A stretch of DNA of 64,000 nt from Candidatus Amulumruptor caecigallinarius (GCA_023665575.1 JAMPDQ010000001.1:41424-105423), one strand, 5' to 3'. Shown: positions 7,990 to 17,031, counted from the first letter of the stretch. Notes: generated by a model not told the origin, from the sequence alone. Program-made: numbers and translations.

Positions 7990-8843
7990 TCCTTAATTGC
8001 TTTCATGACACACTTCGCTATTGCCACTCCGCCCTCTTCGCGACACGGCGCGAAACTCGGCCAATCGTTGAAGTCAATAATGCTGAAATTCCCATCTGAA
8101 TCAATTATGCAGTCGCCTCCGTAAATCTTCACATCCATTATTTCCGAGGCGTGCTGGCATGTGGCACGCAGCTCATCTACATCAAATCTGAACCCTTGCG
8201 ATTTGCCGTTTACCATTTCATAGCCATATTTGCTGTGTCCCTGATCGAACGGATAAAACCAATAGAAAAAGGGCTGACCGCTCACTCCGTAGAATTTCAC
8301 GAGGTCACCCACGAGATGACGGTTGATCACCGCGCGATGAATGCCTCTGTAGAAATATTCATGGAGCACATCTTGTGCCTCCTCAATATGGCGGCAATAG
8401 CTCACATCCTCTTTGTGCATGGCATGAAAATCGCCGCGTTTTATCCAGCATGGGCCGAACGAGGCTTTCTCCAGCTCCGGACGCACATCCTCATTAGTGT
8501 TTACTATGAGGCTCTCCGGATATGGGATGCCGTTGCCAAGCAGCATACGTGTCATCTTCTCACGCGTACAATTCTCTATGCCGAAGCCACTGTTCACAAC
8601 GAGTCGTCCGGCCTCCTCGAGTTCCATTAGCTTCTCTATCGACTGCCGTTCACGGCACATGTTGAGGATAACATCTTCAGAGATATCCTCATTGTTGAAT
8701 TGAGCCTCGCTATATACCGTCACTTCGCAACCGCGTTTGCGGAGCTGATTGGCGGCAGCGTTGAAAATCGCGGCATCATTTCCGATATGGTTGGGCGAAT
8801 ATGCGCCCGCACGCATCACACCGGCTATCTTTATTCCTGCCAT
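7977..8843 (-). CDS. ATP-grasp-like protein in the inositol-lipid cluster
   Basis: A 288-residue protein that I assign to the ATP-grasp fold: a Rossmann-like N-terminal part, a central lid region with CWIKRGDFHAMHKEDVSYC, and a C-terminal metal site GGDCIIDSDGNFSIIDFNDW (around residues 247-266), which has the D...DFND pattern of RimK/D-Ala-ligase-type enzymes. Such enzymes join a carboxylate to an amine or thiol through an acyl-phosphate. The substrate is unknown. It is followed with overlap by the CDP-alcohol transferase and starts 1 nt after the nucleotidyltransferase stop, so it is almost surely in the same operon. A role in decorating an inositol-lipid head group is only inference. Confidence 0.75.
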   Translation of the reverse strand: MAGIKIAGVMRAGAYSPNHIGNDAAIFNAAANQLRKRGCEVTVYSEAQFNNEDISEDVILNMCRERQSIEKLMELEEAGRLVVNSGFGIENCTREKMTRMLLGNGIPYPESLIVNTNEDVRPELEKASFGPCWIKRGDFHAMHKEDVSYCRHIEEAQDVLHEYFYRGIHRAVINRHLVGDLVKFYGVSGQPFFYWFYPFDQGHSKYGYEMVNGKSQGFRFDVDELRATCQHASEIMDVKIYGGDCIIDSDGNFSIIDFNDWPSFAPCREEGGVAIAKCVMKAIKEWKK

Positions 8844-8844
8844 T

Positions 8845-9570
8845 TCACTCTGTTTTAAGTGTCTTTAAAAATCGTTCTGCCTTTTCAATATCTCCGGCAT
8901 GATCCACATCAAGAATTTTTCCCATATTGAATGCCTTGACTTCCAGCCCCGATTCCAGGAGTGCACGCTGATAATTGCGCATGCGCGACACCCCTCGCTC
9001 CAGGCAGTCATTGAGCGCATCGATTGCCCCGTCATCGAGTCCGTAGATCCCTCCCGACACATATTCCGCTGTTCCGTCGGGGTCTGCATCAAGGAAGGCT
9101 GAGACATGCATGTCAGGTGTGGTTTTCACATACAAAGGCTTTTCATCATCTACAAAGCGTGTCACCGCCATCATGGCCCGCACATTGGCGGGTGCGTTTC
9201 GCCAGGCTTCCACATATCTTTGGAAATCTGCTTCCCGGAATATAGTATCGACTGTGGTGAGCACAAATCTTCCATCCCCCCTCATCAGACGCCCCAACTC
9301 GTAAAAACTGTGCATTGATGAGGGCGTGGTCTTCACCACCATTTTCACCTCCGCATTCAGCAACGGAGCAGTGCGGCTTACATATGCGGCCACCTCTGTC
9401 ATATATTCATTCACTATCACCGAGATTTTCCCGGCTCCGAGGCTGTCGAAGATTTTAAAAAGTCTCCCAATCATAGGGATGCCGTTTATGGGCACAAGGG
9501 GCTTGGGAAGGCTCACACCTTCTGTGGCAAGACGGCTTCCTTCGCCTGCTGCTATTATTCCGAAATTCAT
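8845..9570 (-). CDS. Nucleotidyltransferase, candidate CTP:inositol-1-phosphate cytidylyltransferase
   Basis: A 241-residue GT-A-fold nucleotidyltransferase. The nucleotide-binding start is IIAAGEGSRLATEGVSLPKP (residues 5-24), with the GxGxR and PKP signature, and a metal-binding Asp in TVDTIF near residue 108. It transfers a nucleotide to a sugar or polyol phosphate. Its place directly upstream of an ATP-grasp protein and a CDP-alcohol phosphotransferase, with inositol-phosphate synthase nearby, suggests it makes CDP-inositol, as in archaeal and thermophile di-inositol-phosphate synthesis; a hexose-1-phosphate substrate is the alternative. It overlaps pdxA by 4 nt. Confidence 0.8.
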   Translation of the reverse strand: MNFGIIAAGEGSRLATEGVSLPKPLVPINGIPMIGRLFKIFDSLGAGKISVIVNEYMTEVAAYVSRTAPLLNAEVKMVVKTTPSSMHSFYELGRLMRGDGRFVLTTVDTIFREADFQRYVEAWRNAPANVRAMMAVTRFVDDEKPLYVKTTPDMHVSAFLDADPDGTAEYVSGGIYGLDDGAIDALNDCLERGVSRMRNYQRALLESGLEVKAFNMGKILDVDHAGDIEKAERFLKTLKTE

Positions 9571-10658
9571 AACTCCTTGCTGTCGTTAGTGTCGCCAATT
9601 GCGATATCTGCGGTGCGCTCCAACTTTGCCTTGCGCAAAGGATTGCGCGACGCGCGCCGGTAAACGCTGCGATTGCGCCATATGTCTATTGCCCTATAGA
9701 TTGCCTCTCTCATGGATGTGGGGTCTGCTTTCCCTTTCCATGCGATATCAAAGGCGGTGCCATGATCCGGACTTGTGCGCACAAACGGGAGCCCGGCTGT
9801 GAAATTCACTCCCCGTTCGCCGGCGAGTGCCTTAAAGGGAGCAAGCCCCTGATCGTGATACATCGCCAATATGCCATCAAATTGTTTATACATTCCGGAT
9901 CCGAAAAAGCCATCGGCTGCATAAGGGCCGAACGCCATAACCCTGTCAGACTCCGACTCGGCAACAGCCGGCTCTATCACATCTTTTTCCTCATTTCCCA
10001 GCAGCCCTCCGTCGCCATTGTGGGGATTCAAGGAAAGCACTGCGATTTTAGGACGCTCTATGCTGAAATCACTGACCAATGTGCCGGCCAGTCTTTTTAT
10101 TGAATCAACCACTTTCTCCTTTGTGATGGCCCCGGAAATTTCCGACACCGGCAGATGCGTGGTGACTAAAGCCACGCGCAGGCTGTCAGAGAAGAGTATC
10201 ATCTGCGCCTTGCAATCCTCTCCGGCGTGCGCCTCAAGATATTCCGTGTGTCCGGGAAAGTGGAAGCTCTCACTCTGGCATGCCTCTTTGCAGATGGGCG
10301 CCGTCACAATTACATCAACCATTCCCCCATTCACAGCATCTACCGCTGCTTCGAGCGAAGCCACGGCCGCTTTGCCCGACGCCTGAGTGGGCTTGCCGGG
10401 GGTGATATCCACATCCTGAATTCTGAGATCCACAACGTTGATACGCCCATCTTTCACTTCCGATGCATCCCTAATCCGCTGCATCTGGGGCATATCGGGC
10501 AGCAGGTTTTTTCTTGCATATTCAATAATGCGCCAGTCGCCGAAAATCACCGGCGTGAAAAGGTCGCATATTCCTTCCGCACACACTGCCTTCAGCAGCA
10601 CTTCATATCCTATCCCGTTGAAGTCGCCGTGGGTGATACCCACTCTTGGTTTGCCCAT
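9567..10658 (-). CDS. pdxA: 4-hydroxythreonine-4-phosphate dehydrogenase
   Basis: A 363-residue enzyme of pyridoxal 5'-phosphate synthesis that oxidises 4-phosphohydroxythreonine. It begins RVGITHGDFNGIGYEVLLKA, the family start, and has the metal-binding His residues in FHFPGHTEYL, in LVTTHLPVSE and in the late MYHDQGLAPFKAL block, as well as the conserved SLNPHNGDGG. The length fits Bacteroidetes PdxA, which carries a short C-terminal extension. It is followed with 4-nt overlap by the nucleotidyltransferase of the inositol-lipid set, and starts 8 nt after rlmN, so it probably belongs to the same transcription unit without being functionally linked. Confidence 0.95.
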   Translation of the reverse strand: MGKPRVGITHGDFNGIGYEVLLKAVCAEGICDLFTPVIFGDWRIIEYARKNLLPDMPQMQRIRDASEVKDGRINVVDLRIQDVDITPGKPTQASGKAAVASLEAAVDAVNGGMVDVIVTAPICKEACQSESFHFPGHTEYLEAHAGEDCKAQMILFSDSLRVALVTTHLPVSEISGAITKEKVVDSIKRLAGTLVSDFSIERPKIAVLSLNPHNGDGGLLGNEEKDVIEPAVAESESDRVMAFGPYAADGFFGSGMYKQFDGILAMYHDQGLAPFKALAGERGVNFTAGLPFVRTSPDHGTAFDIAWKGKADPTSMREAIYRAIDIWRNRSVYRRASRNPLRKAKLERTADIAIGDTNDSKEL

Positions 10659-10666
10659 TTTAATCC

Positions 10667-11716
10667 TTACTGTTTACGTGTTGTTTTATTGGCGAGCATT
10701 CCGCAGGCCGCATCTATATCCTCTCCACGAGATGCACGGATTGTCGCCGTGATTCCTTTGGAATTAAGATAGTTTCTGAACATCAGCATTCTCTCCTCGG
10801 ATGCCGGATGCAATTCCACTCCCGGAATTGCATGAAATCTTATCAGATTTACACGGCAATCCACTTTCCCAATCAATTTCACCAGCATATCTGCATGGGC
10901 TATGTCATCATTGATGCCGCGCCACATGATATATTCCAGCGAAAGGCGGCGCTGATGGCTGAAATCAAAAGCCGACAAACACTTCATCACACTTGAAATC
11001 GGAAATGCTTTCTGCGCCGGCATCAATGCCTCCCGCTGACCGGTGTCAGCTGTGTGCACACTTATTGCCACATGCACCTGTGTGCGGTCGAGCAGCTCCT
11101 TGAGCTGGGGAAGTTTTCCCACTGTCGACACCGTGATTCGCTTCGGACTCCAACCCAGTCCCCATGACGAAGTGAGAATTTCTATGACACGCTCCACGGC
11201 CGAAAAATTATCGAGCGGCTCTCCCATCCCCATGAACACCACATTTGTGAGTGCATTCATTCTGCCGCTCTGCAGTGCCTCATTAGGGGGAACACTGAGA
11301 ATCTGGTTGATGATGTCGCTTGCCTCAAGATTTGCATAAAAACCCATCTTCCCGGTGGCGCAGAAATAACAGTTCATCTTGCATCCGGCCTGACTCGACA
11401 CGCAGAGTGTGGCCCTGTCATGATCCGGGATATAGACCGCCTCCACATTGTGTGCAGTGCTTGTAGGGAAAAGATATTTCACAGTGCCGTCGGCCGATTT
11501 TAACTGTGTTTTCGGCTTCATGCGGCCAATCTCATAATTCGCCGAGAGCCATTCCTTGTTCTTCTTTGAAATATTGACCATCTCTGAGAAATCCACAGCC
11601 CGCTTGGAATATATCCATTCGGCAAGCTGGGTGGCTACGAATTTGGGCATTTCCCCCTTGTAAGCCACGTTGCGCAGCTCCTCGAGATTCATTCCGATAA
11701 GTTTTTGCTTTTCCAT
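10667..11716 (-). CDS. rlmN: Dual-specificity 23S rRNA/tRNA adenine-C2 methyltransferase
   Basis: A 349-residue radical-SAM enzyme that methylates A2503 of 23S rRNA and A37 of some tRNAs. The CxxxCxxC cluster motif is CKMNCYFCATG (about residues 113-123), and the C-terminal methyl-carrying cysteine is in DIDAACGMLA near residue 340. Other family blocks are YIPDHDRATLCVSSQAGC, VFMGMGEPL and SIHTADTG-like residues in the middle (here AISVHTADTG). The length is normal. A terminator separates it from the upstream isomerase gene, so a separate promoter is expected close to 11720, though none stands out. Confidence 0.96.
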   Translation of the reverse strand: MEKQKLIGMNLEELRNVAYKGEMPKFVATQLAEWIYSKRAVDFSEMVNISKKNKEWLSANYEIGRMKPKTQLKSADGTVKYLFPTSTAHNVEAVYIPDHDRATLCVSSQAGCKMNCYFCATGKMGFYANLEASDIINQILSVPPNEALQSGRMNALTNVVFMGMGEPLDNFSAVERVIEILTSSWGLGWSPKRITVSTVGKLPQLKELLDRTQVHVAISVHTADTGQREALMPAQKAFPISSVMKCLSAFDFSHQRRLSLEYIMWRGINDDIAHADMLVKLIGKVDCRVNLIRFHAIPGVELHPASEERMLMFRNYLNSKGITATIRASRGEDIDAACGMLANKTTRKQ

Positions 11717-11743
11717 GGATAAAAGTGATTGCGGTCAAAAATA

Positions 11744-11769
11744 AGGGAGCGGATTTTCAGCCGCTCCCT
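11744..11769 (-). terminator. Terminator of the SurA/PpiD-like gene
   Basis: A perfect 9-bp stem AGGGAGCGG/CCGCTCCCT with an 8-nt loop, followed on the minus strand by the T-rich TTATTTTTG. It lies between the isomerase gene and rlmN. Confidence 0.8.
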
Positions 11770-11791
11770 CTATATTCTCCCCAAGGGCGGC

Positions 11792-13933
11792 TTATTCGCC
11801 GGCCTCGAACTTATAGATATTGTTCTTATATTTCTTGTTGCCCTTGAGCATCAGTGCCATGTTCGGACGAAGGAACTGGAAATATTGCTGGTCGTACATC
11901 TGGTCGGTGTAGGGGAAATTCTCCTTATTCTTAGCGTTGACCTGATATACATAAACGCCATCGATTCCCTTCACCACATTCACCTTCTTGTCGGCTTTCG
12001 CACCATTGATCTTGCCGATTACACCCGGGTCATTAACACCCATTGCAGTGCCGAATCTCATTGAAGGCAGATTTCTCACCTGCACGCCCATTGCGTTTGC
12101 GGCACTCTGAATGCTCTGCGCCTTCTTGCTATAGTCGGCCACCATCTTGTCTCCGGCCTTGTCGTGACGAATCCGCTCTGTGAGCGCCTCGCGAACTGCC
12201 TTGTTTGTTACGGGAACATAATCTTCATACTGATCATCGATTGCCACGGCATAAAGCATAGGCATTGTGGCATCCTGCGATGAATAAATGTGGCTCACTT
12301 CACCCTTGTCGCTGTCCATCATCACCCAGCGCACCACCTGGCGACTGTCGGGATAATACTTGTCCATGCCCTGGAAGCGGGGAATGGCGGGGTTGTCGGC
12401 TGTCAGAATAAAGTTTTGCACATTATATCCGGCCTTCGCCGCATTGGCTGAGAATTTCTCTGCCGTGTTGTTGGCTCCAATAAATTTCTCGAACGCATCG
12501 CGAACATCATTCCTTGTTTTCTGGCTCGGTGCCAATGTGTAGTCAGCCTCGTCATATTCATATATGGTCACCGGCGACTTCTTTTCCACCACCTGTGCCA
12601 TCACAGCGCCCTGCGGAGTGGAATTGACGGTGATATATTTGCCGCCGGCATTCATCAGACTGTCAAGAGTCTCCTTGGGAAGCGCATTTGTGGGGCCATC
12701 AGCGGTGTAGAGCACAACCCATTGTCCGGTCTGTGCAGCCACACTGTCGGCAGAGAATTTTTTCGACACGCTGTCGGCGGGAAGACCGCTGTTGAGAGCT
12801 GCGAGAACACGATTGCCAAGCTTGTCACCGGCTGCTGACACAATATTCACTTTGATTGAGTCGACTGCTGCGGTGCGGCCTGCCAGACGCACCACTTTAA
12901 AGCCAAGCGCATTGTCGGAAACCACTTTTACTTTTGAAGATGTGCTGTCGCCGCCGGCAAGCACAAAATCCTTGAGTGCACCCGCGGGGATGTCATTGGC
13001 GCGGAGTGAATGGCGAGTCACGCTCACACCCTCCTTCTTGATGTTTTTATCAAGCTGACCTCCCTGTGCAAGACTGGCGGCTGTTTTGGCGGCCAACTCT
13101 TTCGAAGCCTTCTGGTCGGCATCCGACGGGGCGATGTTCACAGCTATAAAGCTAACCTCCTTGGTGGGGAGCTCCACTTTGTAAAGCTCTTTCTCTTCCT
13201 TATATTTTGCCTCAATCTCCTTGTCGCTTACGGGATATGCCTTCGCATCGATATTGCCATAAGGAAGGAATGCAAGATCCACATTTGAAGTGGTGACATA
13301 ATCGTTATAGAGCGCCTTCTTGTCAAGATCGTTGGCCTTAACGGAATTCACGAGCAGCCGCTGGTAAATGTTCATCTTAAGCTGTCGCTCTGTGGCTTTC
13401 TCAGCGGCGAGCCATGCACGCTGGAAAGGCTCGGCCTGGGCATCTGTGAGTCCGTTGCGTTTCGGATTGAATATCACCTCGTAGGCCTGCTGGGGGGTCT
13501 GCACGCTGAGACCCGAGGCATTGAGCTGACGCACAATCTTTATCACCTCCGGATTGTTGGCATTCTCCAGCATATACTGACGCAACAGATTGCCGGAGCT
13601 GCGCACACCGGCTTCATCAGCCGCGTCAAGAAGAACGGCTTCCTGAAGCAACTGTTCCAGGGCCATCTGCGGCAGAATCTGGGTGTCGAAATTTGCAAAC
13701 TGTTCCGGATTCTGTCTGCGGGCCTCTTCGAGCTGCTGATTGAGCTCCTCGCGTTTGCGCTGATAGTCGGTATAGTCTATCTTTGTCGAACCGATTTTCG
13801 CCACTGTGGTCTGATCGCCGAAAATATTCCGGCTGTTGGTTAATGCATCGCCAACGATAAACGCAAGCAGCGCCACGCCTATCACAACGATAAGAAATAC
13901 TGATTTGCTTCTGATTTTCTCTAATGTTGCCAT
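11792..13933 (-). CDS. SurA/PpiD-like membrane-anchored peptidyl-prolyl isomerase
   Basis: A 713-residue protein with an N-terminal membrane anchor (SVFLIVVIGVALLAFIVGDAL, about residues 10-30) and a long periplasmic part. The region after the anchor is a SurA_N-type chaperone segment (helical, Gln-rich, residues 45-200). Parvulin-type isomerase sections follow around residues 230-370 and later, though the classical catalytic residues are not well conserved to the eye. It would help fold outer-membrane proteins in the periplasm, as PpiD does. A strong promoter precedes it (14066-14097), leaving a leader of about 125 nt. It is transcribed alone, ending at a hairpin terminator. Confidence 0.9.
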   Translation of the reverse strand: MATLEKIRSKSVFLIVVIGVALLAFIVGDALTNSRNIFGDQTTVAKIGSTKIDYTDYQRKREELNQQLEEARRQNPEQFANFDTQILPQMALEQLLQEAVLLDAADEAGVRSSGNLLRQYMLENANNPEVIKIVRQLNASGLSVQTPQQAYEVIFNPKRNGLTDAQAEPFQRAWLAAEKATERQLKMNIYQRLLVNSVKANDLDKKALYNDYVTTSNVDLAFLPYGNIDAKAYPVSDKEIEAKYKEEKELYKVELPTKEVSFIAVNIAPSDADQKASKELAAKTAASLAQGGQLDKNIKKEGVSVTRHSLRANDIPAGALKDFVLAGGDSTSSKVKVVSDNALGFKVVRLAGRTAAVDSIKVNIVSAAGDKLGNRVLAALNSGLPADSVSKKFSADSVAAQTGQWVVLYTADGPTNALPKETLDSLMNAGGKYITVNSTPQGAVMAQVVEKKSPVTIYEYDEADYTLAPSQKTRNDVRDAFEKFIGANNTAEKFSANAAKAGYNVQNFILTADNPAIPRFQGMDKYYPDSRQVVRWVMMDSDKGEVSHIYSSQDATMPMLYAVAIDDQYEDYVPVTNKAVREALTERIRHDKAGDKMVADYSKKAQSIQSAANAMGVQVRNLPSMRFGTAMGVNDPGVIGKINGAKADKKVNVVKGIDGVYVYQVNAKNKENFPYTDQMYDQQYFQFLRPNMALMLKGNKKYKNNIYKFEAGE

Positions 13934-14065
13934 TCTTTATATAGCTCTTTATTGTTTTCTTTATGTTTGGAAATGTGTTTGCACTTAAGTTAATTATCTA
14001 TGTAACGCACTTCCGGATTTTCCCTATTCAGGCCTTTAGCCGCCCAAACACGGGGTCTTAACGCG

Positions 14066-14097
14066 CAAAGATAACATTTTTGACCAACATTCCCAAA
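14066..14097 (-). promoter_or_regulatory. Promoter of the SurA/PpiD-like gene
   Basis: On the minus strand TTTG (14097-14094) and TATCTTTG (14073-14066) are 20 nt apart. The start point is expected near 14059. Confidence 0.7.
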
Positions 14098-14101
14098 AAT
14101 A

Positions 14102-15472
14102 TTAATTTTTTTGCACGTTTTTTGAACTTTTTGGCATATTGAAGCTGTCACGAATGGCATCCACCATGTCGAGTTTTTCCCAAGTGAAGAGTTCCACTTC
14201 CCGCTCTATCGGCTTGCTTTCGTAGCGGTTGCGGAATATTTTCTTCACTTTTTCGGGCTTGCGGCCCACATGGCCGTAGGCTGCTGTCTCGAGATATATG
14301 GGGTTGCGCAGTCCGAGCCTTTTTTCTATCGCCCGTGGCCGCATGTCGAACAATTGGCTCACTATTTCAGCAATTTCCGCATCTGATTTTCCGGTTTTGC
14401 CCGTGCCGTAAGTGTCTACATATATGCTCACCGGATGAGCCTCGCCAATAGCGTAGGCCACCTGCACAAGCATTTCATCGGCCACCCCGGCAGCCACCAT
14501 GTTTTTAGCTATGTGGCGGCAGGCATAAGCTGCGGAGCGATCCACTTTTGAGGGATCTTTTCCTGAAAACGCACCGCCGCCATGGGCGCCGCGGCCGCCG
14601 TATGTGTCTACGATTATCTTGCGGCCTGTCAGTCCGGTGTCGCCGTGAGGACCTCCAATCACAAACTTTCCGGTGGGATTCACATGCAATATAAGATCAT
14701 CTCCGAAGAGTGAGCGGATTTCTTCAGGGAGCGACGCCTTCACCCGAGGCAACAACACATTTTCAACATCCGCGCGTATTGTGGCGAGCATCTCGCGGTC
14801 GGCCTGAAGCTGCGCCTGCTCGCTGTCGTCGAGCGCCGGAATAAAGTCGTCATGCTGGGTAGACACCACGATTGTGTGAATTTTCATCGGCTTTCTCCCG
14901 GCATCATATTCCACAGTCACCTGGCTTTTTGCATCCGGACGCAGATAGCTCACAAGTTTCCCTTTCCTGTAATAACACATCTCCTTTCCCTCGCGCCTTA
15001 TTGCAGCGAGCTCCTGCAGAATCTTATGAGAGAGGCTCACTGTGAGAGGCATGTATTCTTCCGTCTCATTCACGGCATAGCCAAACATCATTCCCTGGTC
15101 GCCCGCACCTTGCAGCTCCTCTTCTGATTTCCCTTCGCCGGCACGAGCCACACCGCGGTTGATGTCGGCGCTTTGCTCATGGATGGCCGACAGTATGCCG
15201 CATGCATCTCCGTCGAAACGGTAGGCTCCGCGATTGTAGCCAATTTTCACTATGACATCGCGGGTGGCCTGCGGCACATCCACATACGCTTCTGACGACA
15301 CTTCGCCGGCCACTACCACCTGCCCTGTGGTGACAAGTGTTTCTATCGCCACATGACTGTTTTCATCTCGAGCAAGAAATTCATCAAGCAAACGGTCGCT
15401 TATCTGGTCGGCTACTTTGTCGGGGTGTCCTTCCGAAACTGATTCTGATGTAAACAAATAATTCTTTTTCAT
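14102..15472 (-). CDS. metK: S-adenosylmethionine synthetase
   Basis: A 456-residue enzyme making SAM from methionine and ATP. The start is set at ATG 15472 ([20 protein letters not shown]), where family homology begins; the frame is open for 76 more codons upstream, but these translate the structured leader and do not resemble MetK. Motifs include [12 protein letters not shown], the ATP-site [12 protein letters not shown], and [20 protein letters not shown] with [16 protein letters not shown]. The Bacteroidetes insertion relative to E. coli (384 residues) explains the greater length. A leader of about 225 nt with a candidate riboswitch and an intrinsic terminator separates it from its promoter, so regulation by premature termination is likely. 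Confidence 0.97.
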   Translation of the reverse strand: MKKNYLFTSESVSEGHPDKVADQISDRLLDEFLARDENSHVAIETLVTTGQVVVAGEVSSEAYVDVPQATRDVIVKIGYNRGAYRFDGDACGILSAIHEQSADINRGVARAGEGKSEEELQGAGDQGMMFGYAVNETEEYMPLTVSLSHKILQELAAIRREGKEMCYYRKGKLVSYLRPDAKSQVTVEYDAGRKPMKIHTIVVSTQHDDFIPALDDSEQAQLQADREMLATIRADVENVLLPRVKASLPEEIRSLFGDDLILHVNPTGKFVIGGPHGDTGLTGRKIIVDTYGGRGAHGGGAFSGKDPSKVDRSAAYACRHIAKNMVAAGVADEMLVQVAYAIGEAHPVSIYVDTYGTGKTGKSDAEIAEIVSQLFDMRPRAIEKRLGLRNPIYLETAAYGHVGRKPEKVKKIFRNRYESKPIEREVELFTWEKLDMVDAIRDSFNMPKSSKNVQKN

Positions 15473-15506
15473 CTCTTTTTTCTCTTTCACAAGCGTTGCA
15501 CGCCAC

Positions 15507-15536
15507 AAAAAAAGACAACCGCTTCCTGCGATTGCC
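15507..15536 (-). terminator. metK: Intrinsic terminator inside the metK leader (attenuator)
   Basis: On the minus strand GGCAATCGC-AGGAA-GCGGTTGTC forms a 9-bp stem (two G-U pairs) followed at once by seven T. It lies 35 nt before the metK ATG and after its promoter, so it can only act as an attenuator of metK itself. Confidence 0.8.
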
Positions 15537-15698
15537 ATCTGATATTGCCCAAGCTGTCTGCACCGGCGCGCAGCCGGATACAGGAGCAGTTTTAGCATTT
15601 TTTTCAGTGGTTGCAAGCAGCCAAATTTATCCACTATCGCAGTATTGTATCCGATTTCATTATGTAAATAGAAATCAAGAAGCCCCTGCGCTGACTTC
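15537..15698 (-). promoter_or_regulatory. Candidate metabolite-responsive leader (riboswitch) of metK
   Basis: In the RNA, CGGATAC (15653-15647) pairs perfectly with GTATCCG (15581-15575), closing a domain of about 65 nt. Inside it AGTGG (15635-15631) pairs with CCACT (15610-15606), leaving a 20-nt loop; UUGCAA lies in that loop (15616-15611) and GCUAAA follows the stem (15596-15591). CUGCGAU (15642-15636), also inside the domain, is an exact complement of AUCGCAG (15532-15526) in the 5' arm of the terminator and so could form an antiterminator. A third hairpin CCGGC/GCCGG (15577-15563) shares bases with the closing stem. SAM is the obvious ligand for metK; UUGCA and GCUAAA recall the SAM-II/SAM-V core, but the class is not established. 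Confidence 0.6.
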
Positions 15699-15704
15699 AC
15701 ACAA

Positions 15705-15736
15705 CAAAATTACTCATTTTTTTATTATTTGCCAAA
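15705..15736 (-). promoter_or_regulatory. metK: Promoter of metK
   Basis: On the minus strand TTTG (15736-15733) and TAATTTTG (15712-15705) are 20 nt apart. The start point is near 15698, giving a leader of about 225 nt. A second -7-like match, TAAATTTG (15629-15622), lies within the leader but has no -33 partner. Confidence 0.7.
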
Positions 15737-15744
15737 AAAAATTT

Positions 15745-17031
15745 TTAGAAGCTCACCTGAATCATGGCTTCCACCCTATTGTCATGCGCCTGCTCTCCGT
15801 CGCGATTTACGCGTCGGCCATAGATATATTCCGCCCCCACTTGCACGATGGAATTGATGTTATAAAACACGTTGCCCAGCACATATTGCGCATATTTATA
15901 TTCACTGCCCCACGGATTGAGGGTGTCGTCATATCGGCCGGCGTAAGTGCGCACATGGCTGTAGATGGCAGTGCATGTCACCTTCGGCGAGAAAACATAA
16001 TGCAGCGCGCCATAACCCGCCCATGCCTTTACGGGCTGCAGCCTGCCCGGGTTTCCGGCATCCGGCACAAGATCCATGCCGCATCCGGTGAGATCCTGAA
16101 TATAACTGGAAATTGCGCTGCCGTATAATGCCTGGAAATAGGCTTTCAGTCCGCCTGCCACCGGGGCTGTTCCGCTCACTTTTACCCCCCATCCCGTCAC
16201 ATACTGATTCTTTGCGGATGTTTCGTCGCGATAGCAGATATTTCTGACAATCCCCGAAAGTCTCATCCACCCTTCGCCACCGGCCCAGTTGCGCTGAAGA
16301 TAAAAAGGGATATCGGGCACACGTTGCGACAGGGTGGCTGTGTGCAGGGCATTAGTGCAGGATGCTGCCGGGATATCAAGTCCCATACCCGCTTTCCAGG
16401 CATCTTCCCTTCCAAATCGCGGCTCAAAGGCTATCATTCCGTGAATCACGGAAGTGAACGCATTCGGTCCCTGATAATCGATCGTGGCCGGCAGCGCGGC
16501 AGCATCTGTGAATATCGAATATGTGTAGCCGGCCGTTATGTCGCGATATTTGAGATATCCATGCTCAAGCCCGGGAGTGTAATCATTGCCCGTGAATATT
16601 ATGGATGCGTAGGCTCCAAGCTGGTCTTTCGAGCCGGGCATAGCCACTATATTCATATATATATTGCTTTGGGCGGCCGAGAATTTAATCTGCGCATTGT
16701 CACCTCCGGGAATTGTCATGGGGATGGCGGATGTGGTGAAAAGGTCGGGGTTGTCTACGGGATGTCCGAAATCATAAGCTCCGATGAGTTTTATATTTGC
16801 ACCGAACCCCATATAGAATTTCCCCTCCTTGCCTAGCAAGGCGAAGCGCGGAACATCGCGGCGGTTCTCCACTTTGGGCGCATTTTCATGAAGGGTTCTG
16901 TAATTGAATGCAGAATCCCCTGTCTGAGGGGTTTCCTGCAAAACGTTGTCAGCAACTGCCGATGCCCGGGCACCGGCGGTGCAGATTGTCGCCGACAATA
17001 AAAACGCAACAATAAATCCGGTTCTGTACAT
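15745..17031 (-). CDS. DcaP-like outer-membrane porin
   Basis: A 428-residue protein with a signal peptide (about residues 1-23, ending near AGARASA) and a C-terminus ending in an aromatic residue (VEAMIQVSF), as in outer-membrane beta-barrels. The middle consists of alternating amphipathic strands, and the block FGANIKLIGAYDFG followed by QIKFSAAQSN resembles the DcaP family of trimeric porins. It would let small solutes through the outer membrane; the substrate is unknown. A -7-like TAAATTTG (minus 17044-17037) sits 5 nt before the ATG, suggesting a very short leader. It is oriented with metK but separated from it by the metK promoter. Confidence 0.8.
   Translation of the reverse strand: MYRTGFIVAFLLSATICTAGARASAVADNVLQETPQTGDSAFNYRTLHENAPKVENRRDVPRFALLGKEGKFYMGFGANIKLIGAYDFGHPVDNPDLFTTSAIPMTIPGGDNAQIKFSAAQSNIYMNIVAMPGSKDQLGAYASIIFTGNDYTPGLEHGYLKYRDITAGYTYSIFTDAAALPATIDYQGPNAFTSVIHGMIAFEPRFGREDAWKAGMGLDIPAASCTNALHTATLSQRVPDIPFYLQRNWAGGEGWMRLSGIVRNICYRDETSAKNQYVTGWGVKVSGTAPVAGGLKAYFQALYGSAISSYIQDLTGCGMDLVPDAGNPGRLQPVKAWAGYGALHYVFSPKVTCTAIYSHVRTYAGRYDDTLNPWGSEYKYAQYVLGNVFYNINSIVQVGAEYIYGRRVNRDGEQAHDNRVEAMIQVSF

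Noticed and set aside
15473..15700. 76-codon N-terminal extension of metK
   Set aside because: It translates the structured leader, lacks any resemblance to MetK, and homology starts exactly at 15472.
15473..15700. SAM-I riboswitch
   Set aside because: The four-way junction and conserved AUCMAGAG/GAUGAA elements of SAM-I are absent.
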